Assembly: GCF_013004595.1 (NCBI RefSeq)
Contig: NZ_JABEMC010000003.1
Location: 248,001 to 312,000 of the forward strand
Length of the DNA: 64,000 nt
Direction of reading: 5' to 3'
Origin: Brevibacterium luteolum
GTDB lineage: Bacteria; Actinomycetota; Actinomycetes; Actinomycetales; Brevibacteriaceae
Shown: piece after piece, positions 37,113 to 46,340 of the stretch
How positions within the stretch are numbered: the first letter of the stretch is position 1
How the letters are laid out: every line of letters starts with the position of its first letter
The notes under the pieces: model-generated
The model's input: only the letters and a program-made list of their open reading frames with translations
Told to the model about the DNA's origin: nothing
Database searches by the model: none
Made by a program: the position numbers and the translations under genes

Positions 37113-40100
37113 ATGTTCTCCAAAGTTCTCGTTGCCAACCGCGGTGAAATCGCGGTTCGCGCATTCCGTGCCGCCTACGAACTCGGTGCCTCCACGGTTG
37201 CCGTCTTCCCCTATGAGGACCGCAATTCGGAGCATAGGCTCAAGGCTGACGAAGCCTACCTGATCGGCGAGGAGGGCCATCCCGTCCGCGCCTACCTCAG
37301 CGTCGACGAGATGATCCGCGTCGCCAAGGAATCCGGCGCTGACGCGATCTACCCCGGTTACGGATTCCTCTCCGAGAACCCCGATCTCGCCCGTGCCTGC
37401 GAGGAGAACGGCCTGACCTTCATCGGCCCGTCGGCTGATGTGCTCGAGATGGCCGGCAACAAGGTCCAGGCCCTCGATGCCGCCCGCCGTGCCGGGATCC
37501 CGACCCTCGAATCGACCCGCCCATCAGCCGATATCGATCAGCTGCTCGGTGAGGCCGAGGGCATGGAGTACCCGCTGTTCGTCAAGGCCGTCGCCGGCGG
37601 CGGCGGACGCGGCATGCGCCGGGTGGCGAACAAGACTGAGCTCGTCGACGCACTCAAGGCCGCCATGCGCGAAGCCGAAGGCGCCTTCGGTGATCCGACT
37701 GTGTTCATCGAGCAGGCCGTGCAGCGCCCGCGCCACATCGAGGTGCAGGTGCTGGCCGACAACAACTCCGAGGCTGTGCACCTCTTCGAGCGCGACTGCT
37801 CGATCCAGCGCCGCCACCAGAAAGTCGTCGAGATCGCCCCGGCCCCGCACCTTGATGAGGAGATCGCCGAGGCGCTGCGCAACGACGCCCTCGCCTTCGC
37901 CCGCGCGCTGGGCTACCAGAACGCCGGCACCGTCGAGTTCCTCCTCGAAACCGAAGGACCGCGCTCCGGCAAGCACGCCTTCATCGAGATGAACCCGCGC
38001 ATCCAGGTCGAGCACACCGTCACCGAGGAGATCACCGACGTCGACCTCGTGCAGTCCCAGATGCGCATCGCCGCCGGTGAGTCACTGGCCGACCTCGGCC
38101 TGACCCAGGATGCCCTGCGGATCAAGGGTGCAGCCCTGCAGTGCCGCATCACCACCGAGGACCCGGCGAACTCCTTCCGTCCCGACACCGGCACCATCAC
38201 CGCCTACCGTTCCGCCGGCGGCGCCGGTGTGCGCCTCGACGGCGGCACCGTCTACGCCGGCGCCGAAGTCTCGGCTCACTTCGACTCGATGCTCGTCAAG
38301 TGCACCACCCGTGGCCGCGACTTCGAACAGGCCGTCAACCGCGCCCGCCGTGCCATCGCTGAGTTCCGCATCCGCGGTGTGGCCACCAACATCGGCTTTC
38401 TGCGTGCGGTGCTCGATGACCCCGCCTTCATGCGCGGAGACCTGTCAACGACCTTCATCGAAGAGCGGCCCCACCTGCTGGAGGCCAAGGTCGGTGCCGA
38501 CCGCGGCTCGAAGCTGCTGGAATTCCTCGCCGATGTCACCGTCAACAAGCCCAACGGCGACTCGCCGGTCTACCTGAGCCCGAGCGAGAAGCTGCCGGAG
38601 GTCTCCTTCGACGGCGGCCCGCCAGCCGGCTGGAAGCAGACGCTCGACGAGCTCGGCCCCGAAGGATTCGCCCAGCGTCTGCGCCAGGAGAAGACCCTCG
38701 CGGTGACCGACACGTCCTTCCGCGATGCGCACCAGTCCCTGCTGGCCACCCGCGTGCGCACCAAGGACCTCCTCGACGTCGCCCCGTACGTCGCCCGCAT
38801 GACCCCGCAGCTGCTCTCCGTCGAGTGCTGGGGCGGAGCGACTTACGACGTGGCGCTGCGCTTCCTGGCCGAAGATCCGTGGGAGCGCCTGGCGAAGCTG
38901 CGCGAGGCGATGCCGAACATCAACCTGCAGATGCTGCTGCGCGGCCGCAACACCGTCGGCTACACCCCGTACCCGACCGAGGTCACCGATGCCTTCATCG
39001 ACGAGGCCACCCGCACTGGTGTCGACATCTTCCGTATCTTCGACGCCCTCAACGACGTCGAGCAGATGCGCCCGGCCATCGAATCGGTCCGCAGTACCGG
39101 CTCGGCCGTCGCCGAGGTCGCGCTGTGCTACACCTCGGATCTCAACAACCCCGATGAGAAGCTCTACACGCTCGACTACTACCTCGGCCTGGCCGAGCGG
39201 ATCGTCGAGGCCGGCGCCCACGTGCTCGCCATAAAGGACATGGCAGGCCTGCTGCGTCCGGCGGCAGCCACCAAGCTGGTGACCGCGCTGCGGAAGAACT
39301 TCGACCTGCCCGTCCACGTCCACACCCACGACACCGCCGGCGGCCAGCTCGCCACCCTGCTCGCCGCCTCGGCAGCGGGTGCCGACGCCGTCGACGTCGC
39401 CAGCGCCTCGGTCGCCGGCACCACCTCGCAGCCGTCGATCTCTGCGCTCGTGGCCGCACTCGAGCACACCGACCGGGACACCGGCCTGTCGCTCAAGAGC
39501 GTCGAGGACCTCGAACCGTACTGGGAGGCCGTGCGCAACGTCTACAAGCCGTTCGAATCCGGCCTGCCGGGACCGACCGGACGCGTCTACCGCCACGAGA
39601 TCCCCGGCGGCCAGCTGTCGAACCTTCGCCAGCAGGCCAACGCACTCGGCCTGGGGGAGAAGTTCGAGGAGATCGAGGCGATGTACGAAGCTGCCGACGA
39701 CATCCTCGGCCACCTCGTCAAGGTGACCCCGTCATCGAAGGTCGTCGGCGACCTCGCCCTGCACCTTGTGGCAGTCGGCGCTGACCCGAAGGAGTTCGCA
39801 GACAACCCGGCGAACTTCGACATCCCGGACTCGGTCATCGGATTCCTCTCCGGTGACCTCGGCGACCCGCCCGGCGGATGGCCCGAGCCGTTCCGCACCA
39901 AGGCTCTCGACGGCCGCTCCCACAAGCCGGCCACCGAGGACCTCTCCGCGCACGACGCCGAACTGCTCACCGAGCCCGGCCGCACCCGCCAGGAGACCCT
40001 CAACCGGCTGCTGTTCCCCGCCCCGACGAAGGAATTCAACCGGATGCGGGAGACCTACGGCGACCTGTCGGTACTGGAGACCCAGGCCTACCTGTACGGA

Positions 40101-40514
40101 CTCGACGAAGGCGAAGAGCACTCCGTCATCATCGAGAAGGGCAAGGCGCTGCTCATGGGCGTCCAGGCCGTCGGCGCCGCTGACGACCGCGGCATGCGCA
40201 CCGTCATGTGCACGCTCAACGGCCAGCTGCGCCCGATGTCGGTGCGCGACCGCTCCATCGAGGTCGACGTCGCCACCGCTGAGCGCGCCGACACCTCCAA
40301 CCCCGGCCACGTCGCCAGCCCGTTCGCCGGCGTCGTGACCCTGCAGGTCAAGGTCGGCGACGAGGTCAAGGCCGGCCAGACCGTTGCCACCATTGAGGCG
40401 ATGAAGATGGAGGCCTCGATCACCAGCCACATCGACGGCACCGTCTCGCGTGTGGCGATCGGCGAAGTCCAGCAGCTCGAAGGCGGCGACCTCGTCGTGG
40501 TGGTCGATGGCTGA
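37113..40514 (+). CDS. pyc: Pyruvate carboxylase
   Basis: Carboxylates pyruvate to oxaloacetate, the main anaplerotic reaction. The single polypeptide of 1133 residues contains the biotin carboxylase domain (1 to about 450, with VAGGGGRGMRRV and EMNPRIQVEH), the carboxyltransferase domain (from about 530, with SFRDAHQSLLATRVRT and the metal-binding HVHTHDTAGG), and the biotin carrier domain with EAMKMEA (biotinyl Lys1098). The start ATG has GAGGAACG upstream. It is followed with a 4-base overlap region by def. Its promoter lies in the 195 bp gap shared with sbcD. Confidence 0.98.
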   Translation: MFSKVLVANRGEIAVRAFRAAYELGASTVAVFPYEDRNSEHRLKADEAYLIGEEGHPVRAYLSVDEMIRVAKESGADAIYPGYGFLSENPDLARACEENGLTFIGPSADVLEMAGNKVQALDAARRAGIPTLESTRPSADIDQLLGEAEGMEYPLFVKAVAGGGGRGMRRVANKTELVDALKAAMREAEGAFGDPTVFIEQAVQRPRHIEVQVLADNNSEAVHLFERDCSIQRRHQKVVEIAPAPHLDEEIAEALRNDALAFARALGYQNAGTVEFLLETEGPRSGKHAFIEMNPRIQVEHTVTEEITDVDLVQSQMRIAAGESLADLGLTQDALRIKGAALQCRITTEDPANSFRPDTGTITAYRSAGGAGVRLDGGTVYAGAEVSAHFDSMLVKCTTRGRDFEQAVNRARRAIAEFRIRGVATNIGFLRAVLDDPAFMRGDLSTTFIEERPHLLEAKVGADRGSKLLEFLADVTVNKPNGDSPVYLSPSEKLPEVSFDGGPPAGWKQTLDELGPEGFAQRLRQEKTLAVTDTSFRDAHQSLLATRVRTKDLLDVAPYVARMTPQLLSVECWGGATYDVALRFLAEDPWERLAKLREAMPNINLQMLLRGRNTVGYTPYPTEVTDAFIDEATRTGVDIFRIFDALNDVEQMRPAIESVRSTGSAVAEVALCYTSDLNNPDEKLYTLDYYLGLAERIVEAGAHVLAIKDMAGLLRPAAATKLVTALRKNFDLPVHVHTHDTAGGQLATLLAASAAGADAVDVASASVAGTTSQPSISALVAALEHTDRDTGLSLKSVEDLEPYWEAVRNVYKPFESGLPGPTGRVYRHEIPGGQLSNLRQQANALGLGEKFEEIEAMYEAADDILGHLVKVTPSSKVVGDLALHLVAVGADPKEFADNPANFDIPDSVIGFLSGDLGDPPGGWPEPFRTKALDGRSHKPATEDLSAHDAELLTEPGRTRQETLNRLLFPAPTKEFNRMRETYGDLSVLETQAYLYGLDEGEEHSVIIEKGKALLMGVQAVGAADDRGMRTVMCTLNGQLRPMSVRDRSIEVDVATAERADTSNPGHVASPFAGVVTLQVKVGDEVKAGQTVATIEAMKMEASITSHIDGTVSRVAIGEVQQLEGGDLVVVVDG

Positions 40515-41010
40515 GCGGGAGATCCGCTGCTACGGCGACCCGGTGCTGCGCACCCGCTGCACTGAGGTGACGGTCTTCGACGACCGCCTGCGGCGCATGG
40601 TCCAGGACCTCGCGGACACGACCGTGCCCGAGGGCCGGGCCGCCGTGGCAGCACCCCAGATCGGGATGGACAAGCGGATCTTCGCCTACCACCTCGACGG
40701 GCGGATCGGCCATGTCATCAACCCCGTCATCGTCGAAACCGGCGGCGAGCTGCGCGATATCGACGAAGGCTGCCTGTCCGTGCCGGGACTGTGGTTCCCC
40801 ACCCCGCGCTGGGAGTACGCCGCCGTCACCGGGCTCAACGTCGAAGGCGAGGAGATCCGTGTCGAAGGCGAGGAGGTCTTCGCCCAGATGCTGCAGCACG
40901 AAACCCAGCACCTCGACGGCATCGTCTACATCGAGACGCTGCCAGCCGAGCGCCGCAAGCAGGCACTTAAGGCGATCCGCCGGACCGACTGGTTCATGGC
41001 AGGCCGCTGA
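40507..41010 (+). CDS. def: Peptide deformylase
   Basis: Removes the N-formyl group from new proteins. The three deformylase motifs are visible: AVAAPQIGM (about 46-54), EGCLSVPG with metal ligand Cys89, and HETQHLDG with His131, Glu132 and His135. The Ile-Asp of the common HEIDHLDG is replaced by Thr-Gln, a tolerated change. It is 167 residues. The ATG at 40507 lies inside the last codons of pyc, so expression is coupled to pyc, an unusual functional pairing. Confidence 0.95.
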   Translation: MAEREIRCYGDPVLRTRCTEVTVFDDRLRRMVQDLADTTVPEGRAAVAAPQIGMDKRIFAYHLDGRIGHVINPVIVETGGELRDIDEGCLSVPGLWFPTPRWEYAAVTGLNVEGEEIRVEGEEVFAQMLQHETQHLDGIVYIETLPAERRKQALKAIRRTDWFMAGR

Positions 41011-41038
41011 GACCACCGGCCGAACCGACAGACAGACC

Positions 41039-41057
41039 GCCGGGCAGCACGCCCGGC
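41039..41057 (+). other. Hairpin between def and the hydroxyacyl-CoA dehydrogenase gene
   Basis: GCCGGGC / GCCCGGC, 7 bp stem and 5 nt loop, without a T run. It might weaken read-through or be an inter-cistronic structure. Confidence 0.3.
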
Positions 41058-41084
41058 GCACACAGAACGACCGAAGGAGTACCA

Positions 41085-41939
41085 GTGACCATTGAACGTG
41101 CAGGAGTCATCGGCTGCGGCCTGATGGGATCGGGCATCGCCGAGGTGCTCGCCCGCGCCGGCCTGAGCGTCGTCGTCCGCGACATCAACGACGACGCAGT
41201 GGCTGCCGGCCGCAAGCGCATCGAGAAGTCCTTCGCCAAGGGCGTCGAGCGCGGCAAGATGACCGAACAGGAACGCGACGAAGCCCTCGGCCGGCTCACG
41301 TTCACCACCGAGCTCTCCGAAATGGCCGACCGCCAGCTCGTCATCGAAGCCGCCAGCGAGAACGAGGACATCAAGAAGAAGATCTTCGCCGAACTCGACG
41401 CCATCGTCACCGACGAGCAGGCGATCCTCGCCTCGAACACCTCGTCGATGCCGATCATCCGCTTCGCCCAGGCGACCTCGCGGCCCGAGCGCGTCCTCGG
41501 CCTCCACTTCTTCAACCCCGCCCCGGTGCAGCCGCTCGTCGAGATCATCTCCTCGGTCGTCACCGCGCCCGAGGTGGCAGACGAGATCGAGAAGCTCTCC
41601 ACCGAGGTGCTCGGCAAGACCCCGATCCGCTCCGATGACCGTCCCGGCTTCATCGTCAACGCCCTGCTCATCCCGTTCCTGTTCTCGGCCATCCGGATGC
41701 TCGAATCCGGTCACGCCACCAAGGAGGACATCGACACCGGCATGGTCAACGGCTGCGCGCACCCGATGGGCCCGATCAAGCTCGCCGACATGGTCGGCCT
41801 CGACACCTGCCTGTTCGTCGGCCAGAGCATCTACGAAGAGACAGGCGACCCGGCTGCCAAGCCGCCGATCCTGCTCTCGCGCATGGTCGACGGCGGCCTG
41901 CTCGGAGCCAAGACCGGCAAGGGCTTCTACGACTGGTGA
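41085..41939 (+). CDS. fadB2: 3-hydroxybutyryl-CoA dehydrogenase
   Basis: An NAD(P)-dependent dehydrogenase of 3-hydroxyacyl-CoA, 284 residues. The Rossmann motif is GVIGCGLMGSGIAEV (about 7-21). Catalytic and structural motifs are LASNTSSMPI, GLHFFNPAPVQPLVEI and RPGFIVNALLIPFLFSAI. It resembles the mycobacterial FadB2 and clostridial Hbd type. The GTG start has GAAGGAG. It lies 75 bp after def; the gene ends at a strong terminator. Whether it serves fatty-acid oxidation or another pathway is not shown here. Confidence 0.93.
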   Translation: MTIERAGVIGCGLMGSGIAEVLARAGLSVVVRDINDDAVAAGRKRIEKSFAKGVERGKMTEQERDEALGRLTFTTELSEMADRQLVIEAASENEDIKKKIFAELDAIVTDEQAILASNTSSMPIIRFAQATSRPERVLGLHFFNPAPVQPLVEIISSVVTAPEVADEIEKLSTEVLGKTPIRSDDRPGFIVNALLIPFLFSAIRMLESGHATKEDIDTGMVNGCAHPMGPIKLADMVGLDTCLFVGQSIYEETGDPAAKPPILLSRMVDGGLLGAKTGKGFYDW

Positions 41940-41981
41940 TCCCAGCCTGAACCGCCCAGCGACCACACGCTGACACGACAG

Positions 41982-42016
41982 GCGCGGGTGCAGAGGACGA
42001 TCCTCTGCACCCGCGC
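41982..42016. terminator. Terminator between fadB2 and aspC
   Basis: Perfect 16 bp stem GCGCGGGTGCAGAGGA / TCCTCTGCACCCGCGC with a CGA loop. Confidence 0.88.
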
Positions 42017-42030
42017 TTGCGTCTTGTGTG

Positions 42031-43308
42031 TCAGTCCTGGGCGAGCAGCTTCTCGCAGGCGGCCAGCCGCACGCACACGGCGAAGCCCTCGACGGCCGTC
42101 TCGACATCCTCGAGTGTCGGCATCGACGGAGCCACCCGGATGACGGCGTTGTCCGGATCGAGCTTGTACGGGTGCGTCGAACCAGCAGGGGTGAGCTTGA
42201 CCCCGGCCTCGGCGGCGAGCTTGACGACCCGATCAGCGGTGCCGGGCATCACCGAGACGGTGACGAAGTACCCGCCGTTGGGATCCGTCCACGTCGCGAT
42301 GTCATCGTCGCCGAGGCGCTGACCGAGGATCCGGGAGACCGCCTCGAACTTCGGGCGCAGGATCTCGGCATGCTTGACCATATGGTCGACGACCCCGTCA
42401 GCATCACCGAAGAAGCGCAGGTGCCGCAGCTGATTCACTTTGTCCGGCCCGATCGACGCGGCCGCGAGATGCCCGGTGAACCAGGAGACGTCGGCATCCG
42501 AGGCGCCGAAGAACGCGACACCGGCACCGGCATGGGTGACCTTCGATGTCGAGGCGAAGATCCACACCCGGTCCGGGTTGCCGGCCTCAGCTGCCAGGGA
42601 CAGGATGTCGATCACCTCGGCGTGCGGCTGGCGCAGGTGGTGGAGGGCATAGGCGTTGTCCCACAGCAGCTTGAAGTCCTCGGCTGCGGTCTTCATCGAC
42701 ACGAGACGGCGTGCGCGCTCGTTGCTGATGGTGATGCCGGTCGGGTTCGAGTACATCGGCACCAGCCACATGCCCTTGATCGTCGGGTCGGTGGCCACCA
42801 GCTCTTCGACCTGCTCAAGGACCGGTCCCTCGTCGTCCATCTCCACGGAGACGAGCTCGAAGCCGAGCGCCTCCGCCAGATCGAAGTGACGGTCGTAACC
42901 GGGCACCGGGCACAGGATGCGGCGCGGCTGCTGGGCCCACGGGGTGGTGCCTGCTGAGGTGCCGAACAGGCAGGCGAAGCTCAGCGCCTGATGCATAAGG
43001 CTGAGCGAGGAGTTGCCCTGGGCGAGCAGCTGGGATGCTGGGACCTTGAGCAGCTGACCGAAGATCTCCCGCAGCTCGATGAGACCTTCCAGTCCGCCGT
43101 AGTTGCGCACATCGACGCCGCTGGGGGACAGGCAGTCATCAGCGGTGACGTTCGTGAGCATGTCCGCGGCCAGATCGAGCTGCTCGGCAGAGGGCTTCCC
43201 GCGCGTGATGTCGAGGGCGAGTCCGCGCCCGGCGAACGCCTCGTAGTCGGCGTGAGCCTGCTCCAGCGCAGCCTCAAGATCGGAACGGGACAGGTCAGTC
43301 AGGGACAT
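42031..43308 (-). CDS. aspC: Aspartate aminotransferase, class Ic
   Basis: A PLP enzyme of 425 residues from the actinobacterial/Type Ic aspartate aminotransferase group (Corynebacterium and Rv3722c type). Lys256 in STSKVTHAG binds PLP. Other conserved segments are DITRGKPSAEQLDLA near the N-terminus, RNYGGLEG, VPMYSNPTG and WDNAYALHHL. Interconverts aspartate/2-oxoglutarate with oxaloacetate/glutamate and so uses the oxaloacetate made by the nearby pyruvate carboxylase. It is divergent from the EEP gene. Confidence 0.92.
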   Translation of the reverse strand: MSLTDLSRSDLEAALEQAHADYEAFAGRGLALDITRGKPSAEQLDLAADMLTNVTADDCLSPSGVDVRNYGGLEGLIELREIFGQLLKVPASQLLAQGNSSLSLMHQALSFACLFGTSAGTTPWAQQPRRILCPVPGYDRHFDLAEALGFELVSVEMDDEGPVLEQVEELVATDPTIKGMWLVPMYSNPTGITISNERARRLVSMKTAAEDFKLLWDNAYALHHLRQPHAEVIDILSLAAEAGNPDRVWIFASTSKVTHAGAGVAFFGASDADVSWFTGHLAAASIGPDKVNQLRHLRFFGDADGVVDHMVKHAEILRPKFEAVSRILGQRLGDDDIATWTDPNGGYFVTVSVMPGTADRVVKLAAEAGVKLTPAGSTHPYKLDPDNAVIRVAPSMPTLEDVETAVEGFAVCVRLAACEKLLAQD

Positions 43309-43348
43309 GGGGGAGATCCTCTCACAGCGCGACGAGATCGGTGTCTCC

Positions 43349-43354
43349 TATACT
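43349..43354 (+). promoter_or_regulatory. -10 (TATACT) of a leaderless transcript
   Basis: TATACT is followed by six bases (ACTGGC) and the GTG at 43361. Confidence 0.65.
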
Positions 43355-43360
43355 ACTGGC

Positions 43361-44359
43361 GTGCCACAATCCCCACGCGCCCAGTCACCGCTGATTCCCG
43401 TGCTGCTGGGCATCATCACAGCCGTCGTGCTCGGTGTGCTCATGTGGTTCCCCCAGCACCTCGTCCTCGGTGCTGTCACCGGCATCGCCCACCTGCAGTC
43501 ATTCCGCGCACTGGCCACCGCCGCCCTCATCGTCGTCCTCGCGCTGCTGTCTCTGAGCTTCGTCGTCGGCCGCGGCGTGCGCTTCTGCGCCGGGTTCATC
43601 GCCACCTCGCTCATCTTCGTCGCTGTCAGCCTCGGCGTGCTCGGGCTGCGCGGCGGCACCCCGCAGGCCCAGCTGCCCGCTGTGCCCGGTGATCTGCGGG
43701 TCATCTCAGCGAACCTGTTCTTCGGCGCCGGCAGCCTTGATGATGTGCTCGGCCCTGACGCCAGGGGAGCAGGGGTCATCGCCCTGCAGGAGACCGACCG
43801 GCAGACCCTCGTCGCGGCTCTTGAGCAGCGTGGTCTTGCCGGGGACTACCGCATCGCCCACCGGGCGGTCTTCGACGGTGAGGCCGGCACGGTGCTGGCC
43901 GTGCACAATTCCCTGGAACCTGAAGAGCTTGCCGATCCCGAGGCGTCGCGCGCCTTCGTGGGCATGCGCACCAGGCTTGGGGATATGTATGCCGTGCACA
44001 CGCACGCACCGATCCAGCGCAGCCTGGTCCAGCGCGAATGGCAGCGCACCGTCTCTGCTGCCACGGGCCTGTGTCAGCCCGGCAGCAGCGTTCTCGTGGC
44101 AGGCGACTTCAACGCCACTCTCGACCACGCCCCGTTCGCAGTGCCTGAGGGCTGTGCGGATGCAGCCCGCAGCCTGCGGACGGCCGGAGCCGGCACGTGG
44201 CCTGCCAGCTGGCCTGGCCTGCTCGGCGCGCAGATCGATCACCAGGTCTACGATCGGGCTGCCCTGCACCCGATCGGCGGGCAGATCCTGGAGATCTCCC
44301 GATCCGATCACCGCGGCATCGTCATCGACTACCACCTGCCGCCGGAGACGCAGCAGTGA
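43361..44359 (+). CDS. Membrane-anchored endonuclease/exonuclease/phosphatase family protein
   Basis: A 332-residue protein. Three membrane segments occupy residues about 10-95. The rest is an EEP-fold domain facing outward: SANLFFGAG, ALQETDRQT (metal Glu), VHTHAP, AGDFNATLDHAPF and the final SDHRGIVIDY with the catalytic Asp-His. Such actinobacterial proteins may be phosphodiesterases or nucleases; the substrate is unknown. GTG 43361 is preferred over the longer ORF because of the TATACT box 6 nt before it. Its stop overlaps the start of the methyltransferase gene. Confidence 0.88.
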   Translation: MPQSPRAQSPLIPVLLGIITAVVLGVLMWFPQHLVLGAVTGIAHLQSFRALATAALIVVLALLSLSFVVGRGVRFCAGFIATSLIFVAVSLGVLGLRGGTPQAQLPAVPGDLRVISANLFFGAGSLDDVLGPDARGAGVIALQETDRQTLVAALEQRGLAGDYRIAHRAVFDGEAGTVLAVHNSLEPEELADPEASRAFVGMRTRLGDMYAVHTHAPIQRSLVQREWQRTVSAATGLCQPGSSVLVAGDFNATLDHAPFAVPEGCADAARSLRTAGAGTWPASWPGLLGAQIDHQVYDRAALHPIGGQILEISRSDHRGIVIDYHLPPETQQ

Positions 44360-45153
44360 CCTCCCAGCCGGCCGAGAACGACCTGCGCTACGGAGCGGGC
44401 CCCAAGATCCCACAGCAGACACGGACAGCCCACGGGCGCCGCTTCGGCACGACCGCCGAACTCTACGACGCCGTCCGGCCTGGATACCCGGCTGATGCCA
44501 TCGACGCTGTGCTGGCCGGGCCGGCTGACCGGCAGTTCGATGTCTGCGACCTCGGGGCCGGCACCGGGCTGCTGAGCCGCGACCTACTGCTCGATGACCG
44601 GGTCGCCGAACTCACTGCCGTCGATCCGGATGAACAGCTGCTCGCCCGCAATCCCGCCCAGGTGCGCGTCGGCACCGCCGAGGCGATCCCGCTGCCGGAT
44701 GCCTCCGTCGACCTCGTCACCGCCGCCCAGGCCTGGCACTGGTTCGACCCGCAGGCCGCCGGTGCGGAGATCGCCCGGGTGCTGCGCCCCGGCGGCAGGC
44801 TGGCGATCCTGAACAACCAGCTCGACGTGCGCATCCCGTGGGTGCTGCGCCTGGCCCGGATCATGCACGCAGGCGACGTCTACCGGCCCGGCTGGCAGCC
44901 CCACCTCGGGCACGGGTTTACGACTGAACCCACCCAGGAGCACCTCTTCACCACACCGGTCACCATCGACACCGTCGTCAAGCTGGCAGCCACCCGGTCC
45001 TATTGGCTGCGCTCCAACGAGCGCACCCGCTCCCGGGTCGAGGCCAATATCCGCGACTATCTGGCCCATGAGGCCGGATTCGACACGACCGGCACATTCG
45101 AGCTGCCCTATCTGTGCCTCGTGAGCATCTCACGCGTGCCGACCGCAGACTGA
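44356..45153 (+). CDS. Class I SAM-dependent methyltransferase
   Basis: A 265-residue methyltransferase of the type-11 family. The SAM motif is CDLGAGTGLLS (about 57-67), followed by VDPDEQLLARNP, the IPLPDASVDLV motif and VLRPGGRLAI. The sequence HGRRFGTTAELYDAVRPGYP near the N-terminus is typical of small unknown-substrate methyltransferases in actinobacteria. The GTG overlaps the upstream stop (GTGA), so it is coupled to the EEP gene. Confidence 0.88.
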   Translation: MTSQPAENDLRYGAGPKIPQQTRTAHGRRFGTTAELYDAVRPGYPADAIDAVLAGPADRQFDVCDLGAGTGLLSRDLLLDDRVAELTAVDPDEQLLARNPAQVRVGTAEAIPLPDASVDLVTAAQAWHWFDPQAAGAEIARVLRPGGRLAILNNQLDVRIPWVLRLARIMHAGDVYRPGWQPHLGHGFTTEPTQEHLFTTPVTIDTVVKLAATRSYWLRSNERTRSRVEANIRDYLAHEAGFDTTGTFELPYLCLVSISRVPTAD

Positions 45154-45237
45154 GACATCCCTGGTCGCAGGCGCGCCCACCCGCCTCAGGGGAGTGCCGG
45201 CATGAGAGGATGGACGCAGAGTCAGGAAGGAGACGTC

Positions 45238-46221
45238 ATGCGTGGAATCCAGCTCACTGAGCACGGCGGGCCCGAGGTGCTGCAGTGTTCCGAACTGCCC
45301 GAACCGCAGGCAGATGGAAAGGTCCTCGTCGAGGTCAAGATGGCCGGCATCAATCGGCGCGACGCGCTCATCCGCGAAGGCGCCGGACCGCAGTACCGCC
45401 CGCACCTGCCGCTCATCCTCGGCTCCGATGCCGCTGGCGTCCGCCGCGACACCGGCGAGGAGGTCATCGTCTTCCCCTCGCTCAACTGGGGTGACTCCGA
45501 TGCCTGCGCCGGCCCGGACTTCAGCATCCTCGGCGGCCCGAGCGACGGCACCTATGCCGAGCTCATCGCCGTGCCGGAAGAGAACCTGTACCCCAAGCCC
45601 AAGCGGATGGCCTGGGCCGAAGCCGGAGCGCTGGCGCTGTCGGGAGTGACGGCCTATCGCGCGCTGTTCACCGTCGGGCAGCTTGAGAAGGGCCAGACTG
45701 TCGTCATCCTCGGCGCCGGTTCCGGGCTCTCGCTGCTGGCCCTGCAGCTGGCGGTCAAGGCCGGTGCGCGTGTGGCGGTGACCTCGTCGAATCACGACAA
45801 GATCAACCTCGCCAAGGAACTCGGCGCCGTCACCGGTGTCGACTACACGGTCGACGACTGGGAGCTGACGTTGCGCGATGAGATCGGCGAGGCCGACCTC
45901 GTCTTCGACTCCGTGGGCTCGACGCTGCAGGAATCGGTCATGATGCTCAAACCCGGCGGCGCCGTCGTCGCCCTCGGCGGGACGGAGAACCAGGGCGTCG
46001 TCGAGGATTTCGACATCCGCACCCTGTACCTGGCCCACAAGCGCGTGCTCGGCACCGCCATGGGCTCCCCGCGGGACTTCGCCGGCCTGCTCGATATGGT
46101 CGAAGACGGTTCGATCGACCCGATCATCGACTCCGTCTACCCGCTCGACGAGGCGGCAGAGGCCCACTCGCAGCTCGATTCGAACCTGCGCTTCGGCAAG
46201 ATCGTGCTGAGCACCGACTGA
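45238..46221 (+). CDS. MDR family NADPH:quinone reductase-like oxidoreductase
   Basis: A 327-residue medium-chain dehydrogenase/reductase. The N-terminal GroES-like domain (GINRRDALIREG) is followed by the Rossmann domain with ILGAGSGLSLLALQLAVKAGA. The structural-zinc cysteines of classic alcohol dehydrogenases are absent, which points to a quinone-reductase-like member. The ATG at 45238 follows AAGGAG. The substrate is unknown. It stands alone and ends at a terminator. Confidence 0.88.
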   Translation: MRGIQLTEHGGPEVLQCSELPEPQADGKVLVEVKMAGINRRDALIREGAGPQYRPHLPLILGSDAAGVRRDTGEEVIVFPSLNWGDSDACAGPDFSILGGPSDGTYAELIAVPEENLYPKPKRMAWAEAGALALSGVTAYRALFTVGQLEKGQTVVILGAGSGLSLLALQLAVKAGARVAVTSSNHDKINLAKELGAVTGVDYTVDDWELTLRDEIGEADLVFDSVGSTLQESVMMLKPGGAVVALGGTENQGVVEDFDIRTLYLAHKRVLGTAMGSPRDFAGLLDMVEDGSIDPIIDSVYPLDEAAEAHSQLDSNLRFGKIVLSTD

Positions 46222-46270
46222 GCCGCAGCACAGCTCCGGCTTCCCTCAGCACCGGGAACTGAGTCACGAA

Positions 46271-46304
46271 ACGGGCCGCACACCTGAGCAGGTGTGCGGC
46301 CCGT
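46271..46304. terminator. Terminator between the MDR gene and hsp20
   Basis: Perfect 16 bp stem ACGGGCCGCACACCTG / CAGGTGTGCGGCCCGT with an AG tip. Confidence 0.88.
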
Positions 46305-46340
46305 TGGCGTGATGAGCTGGGCGCAGGAGCGCTCAGCCGA

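Noticed and set aside
38445-39713. A 422-codon open frame on the minus strand
   Set aside because: Antisense to pyruvate carboxylase.
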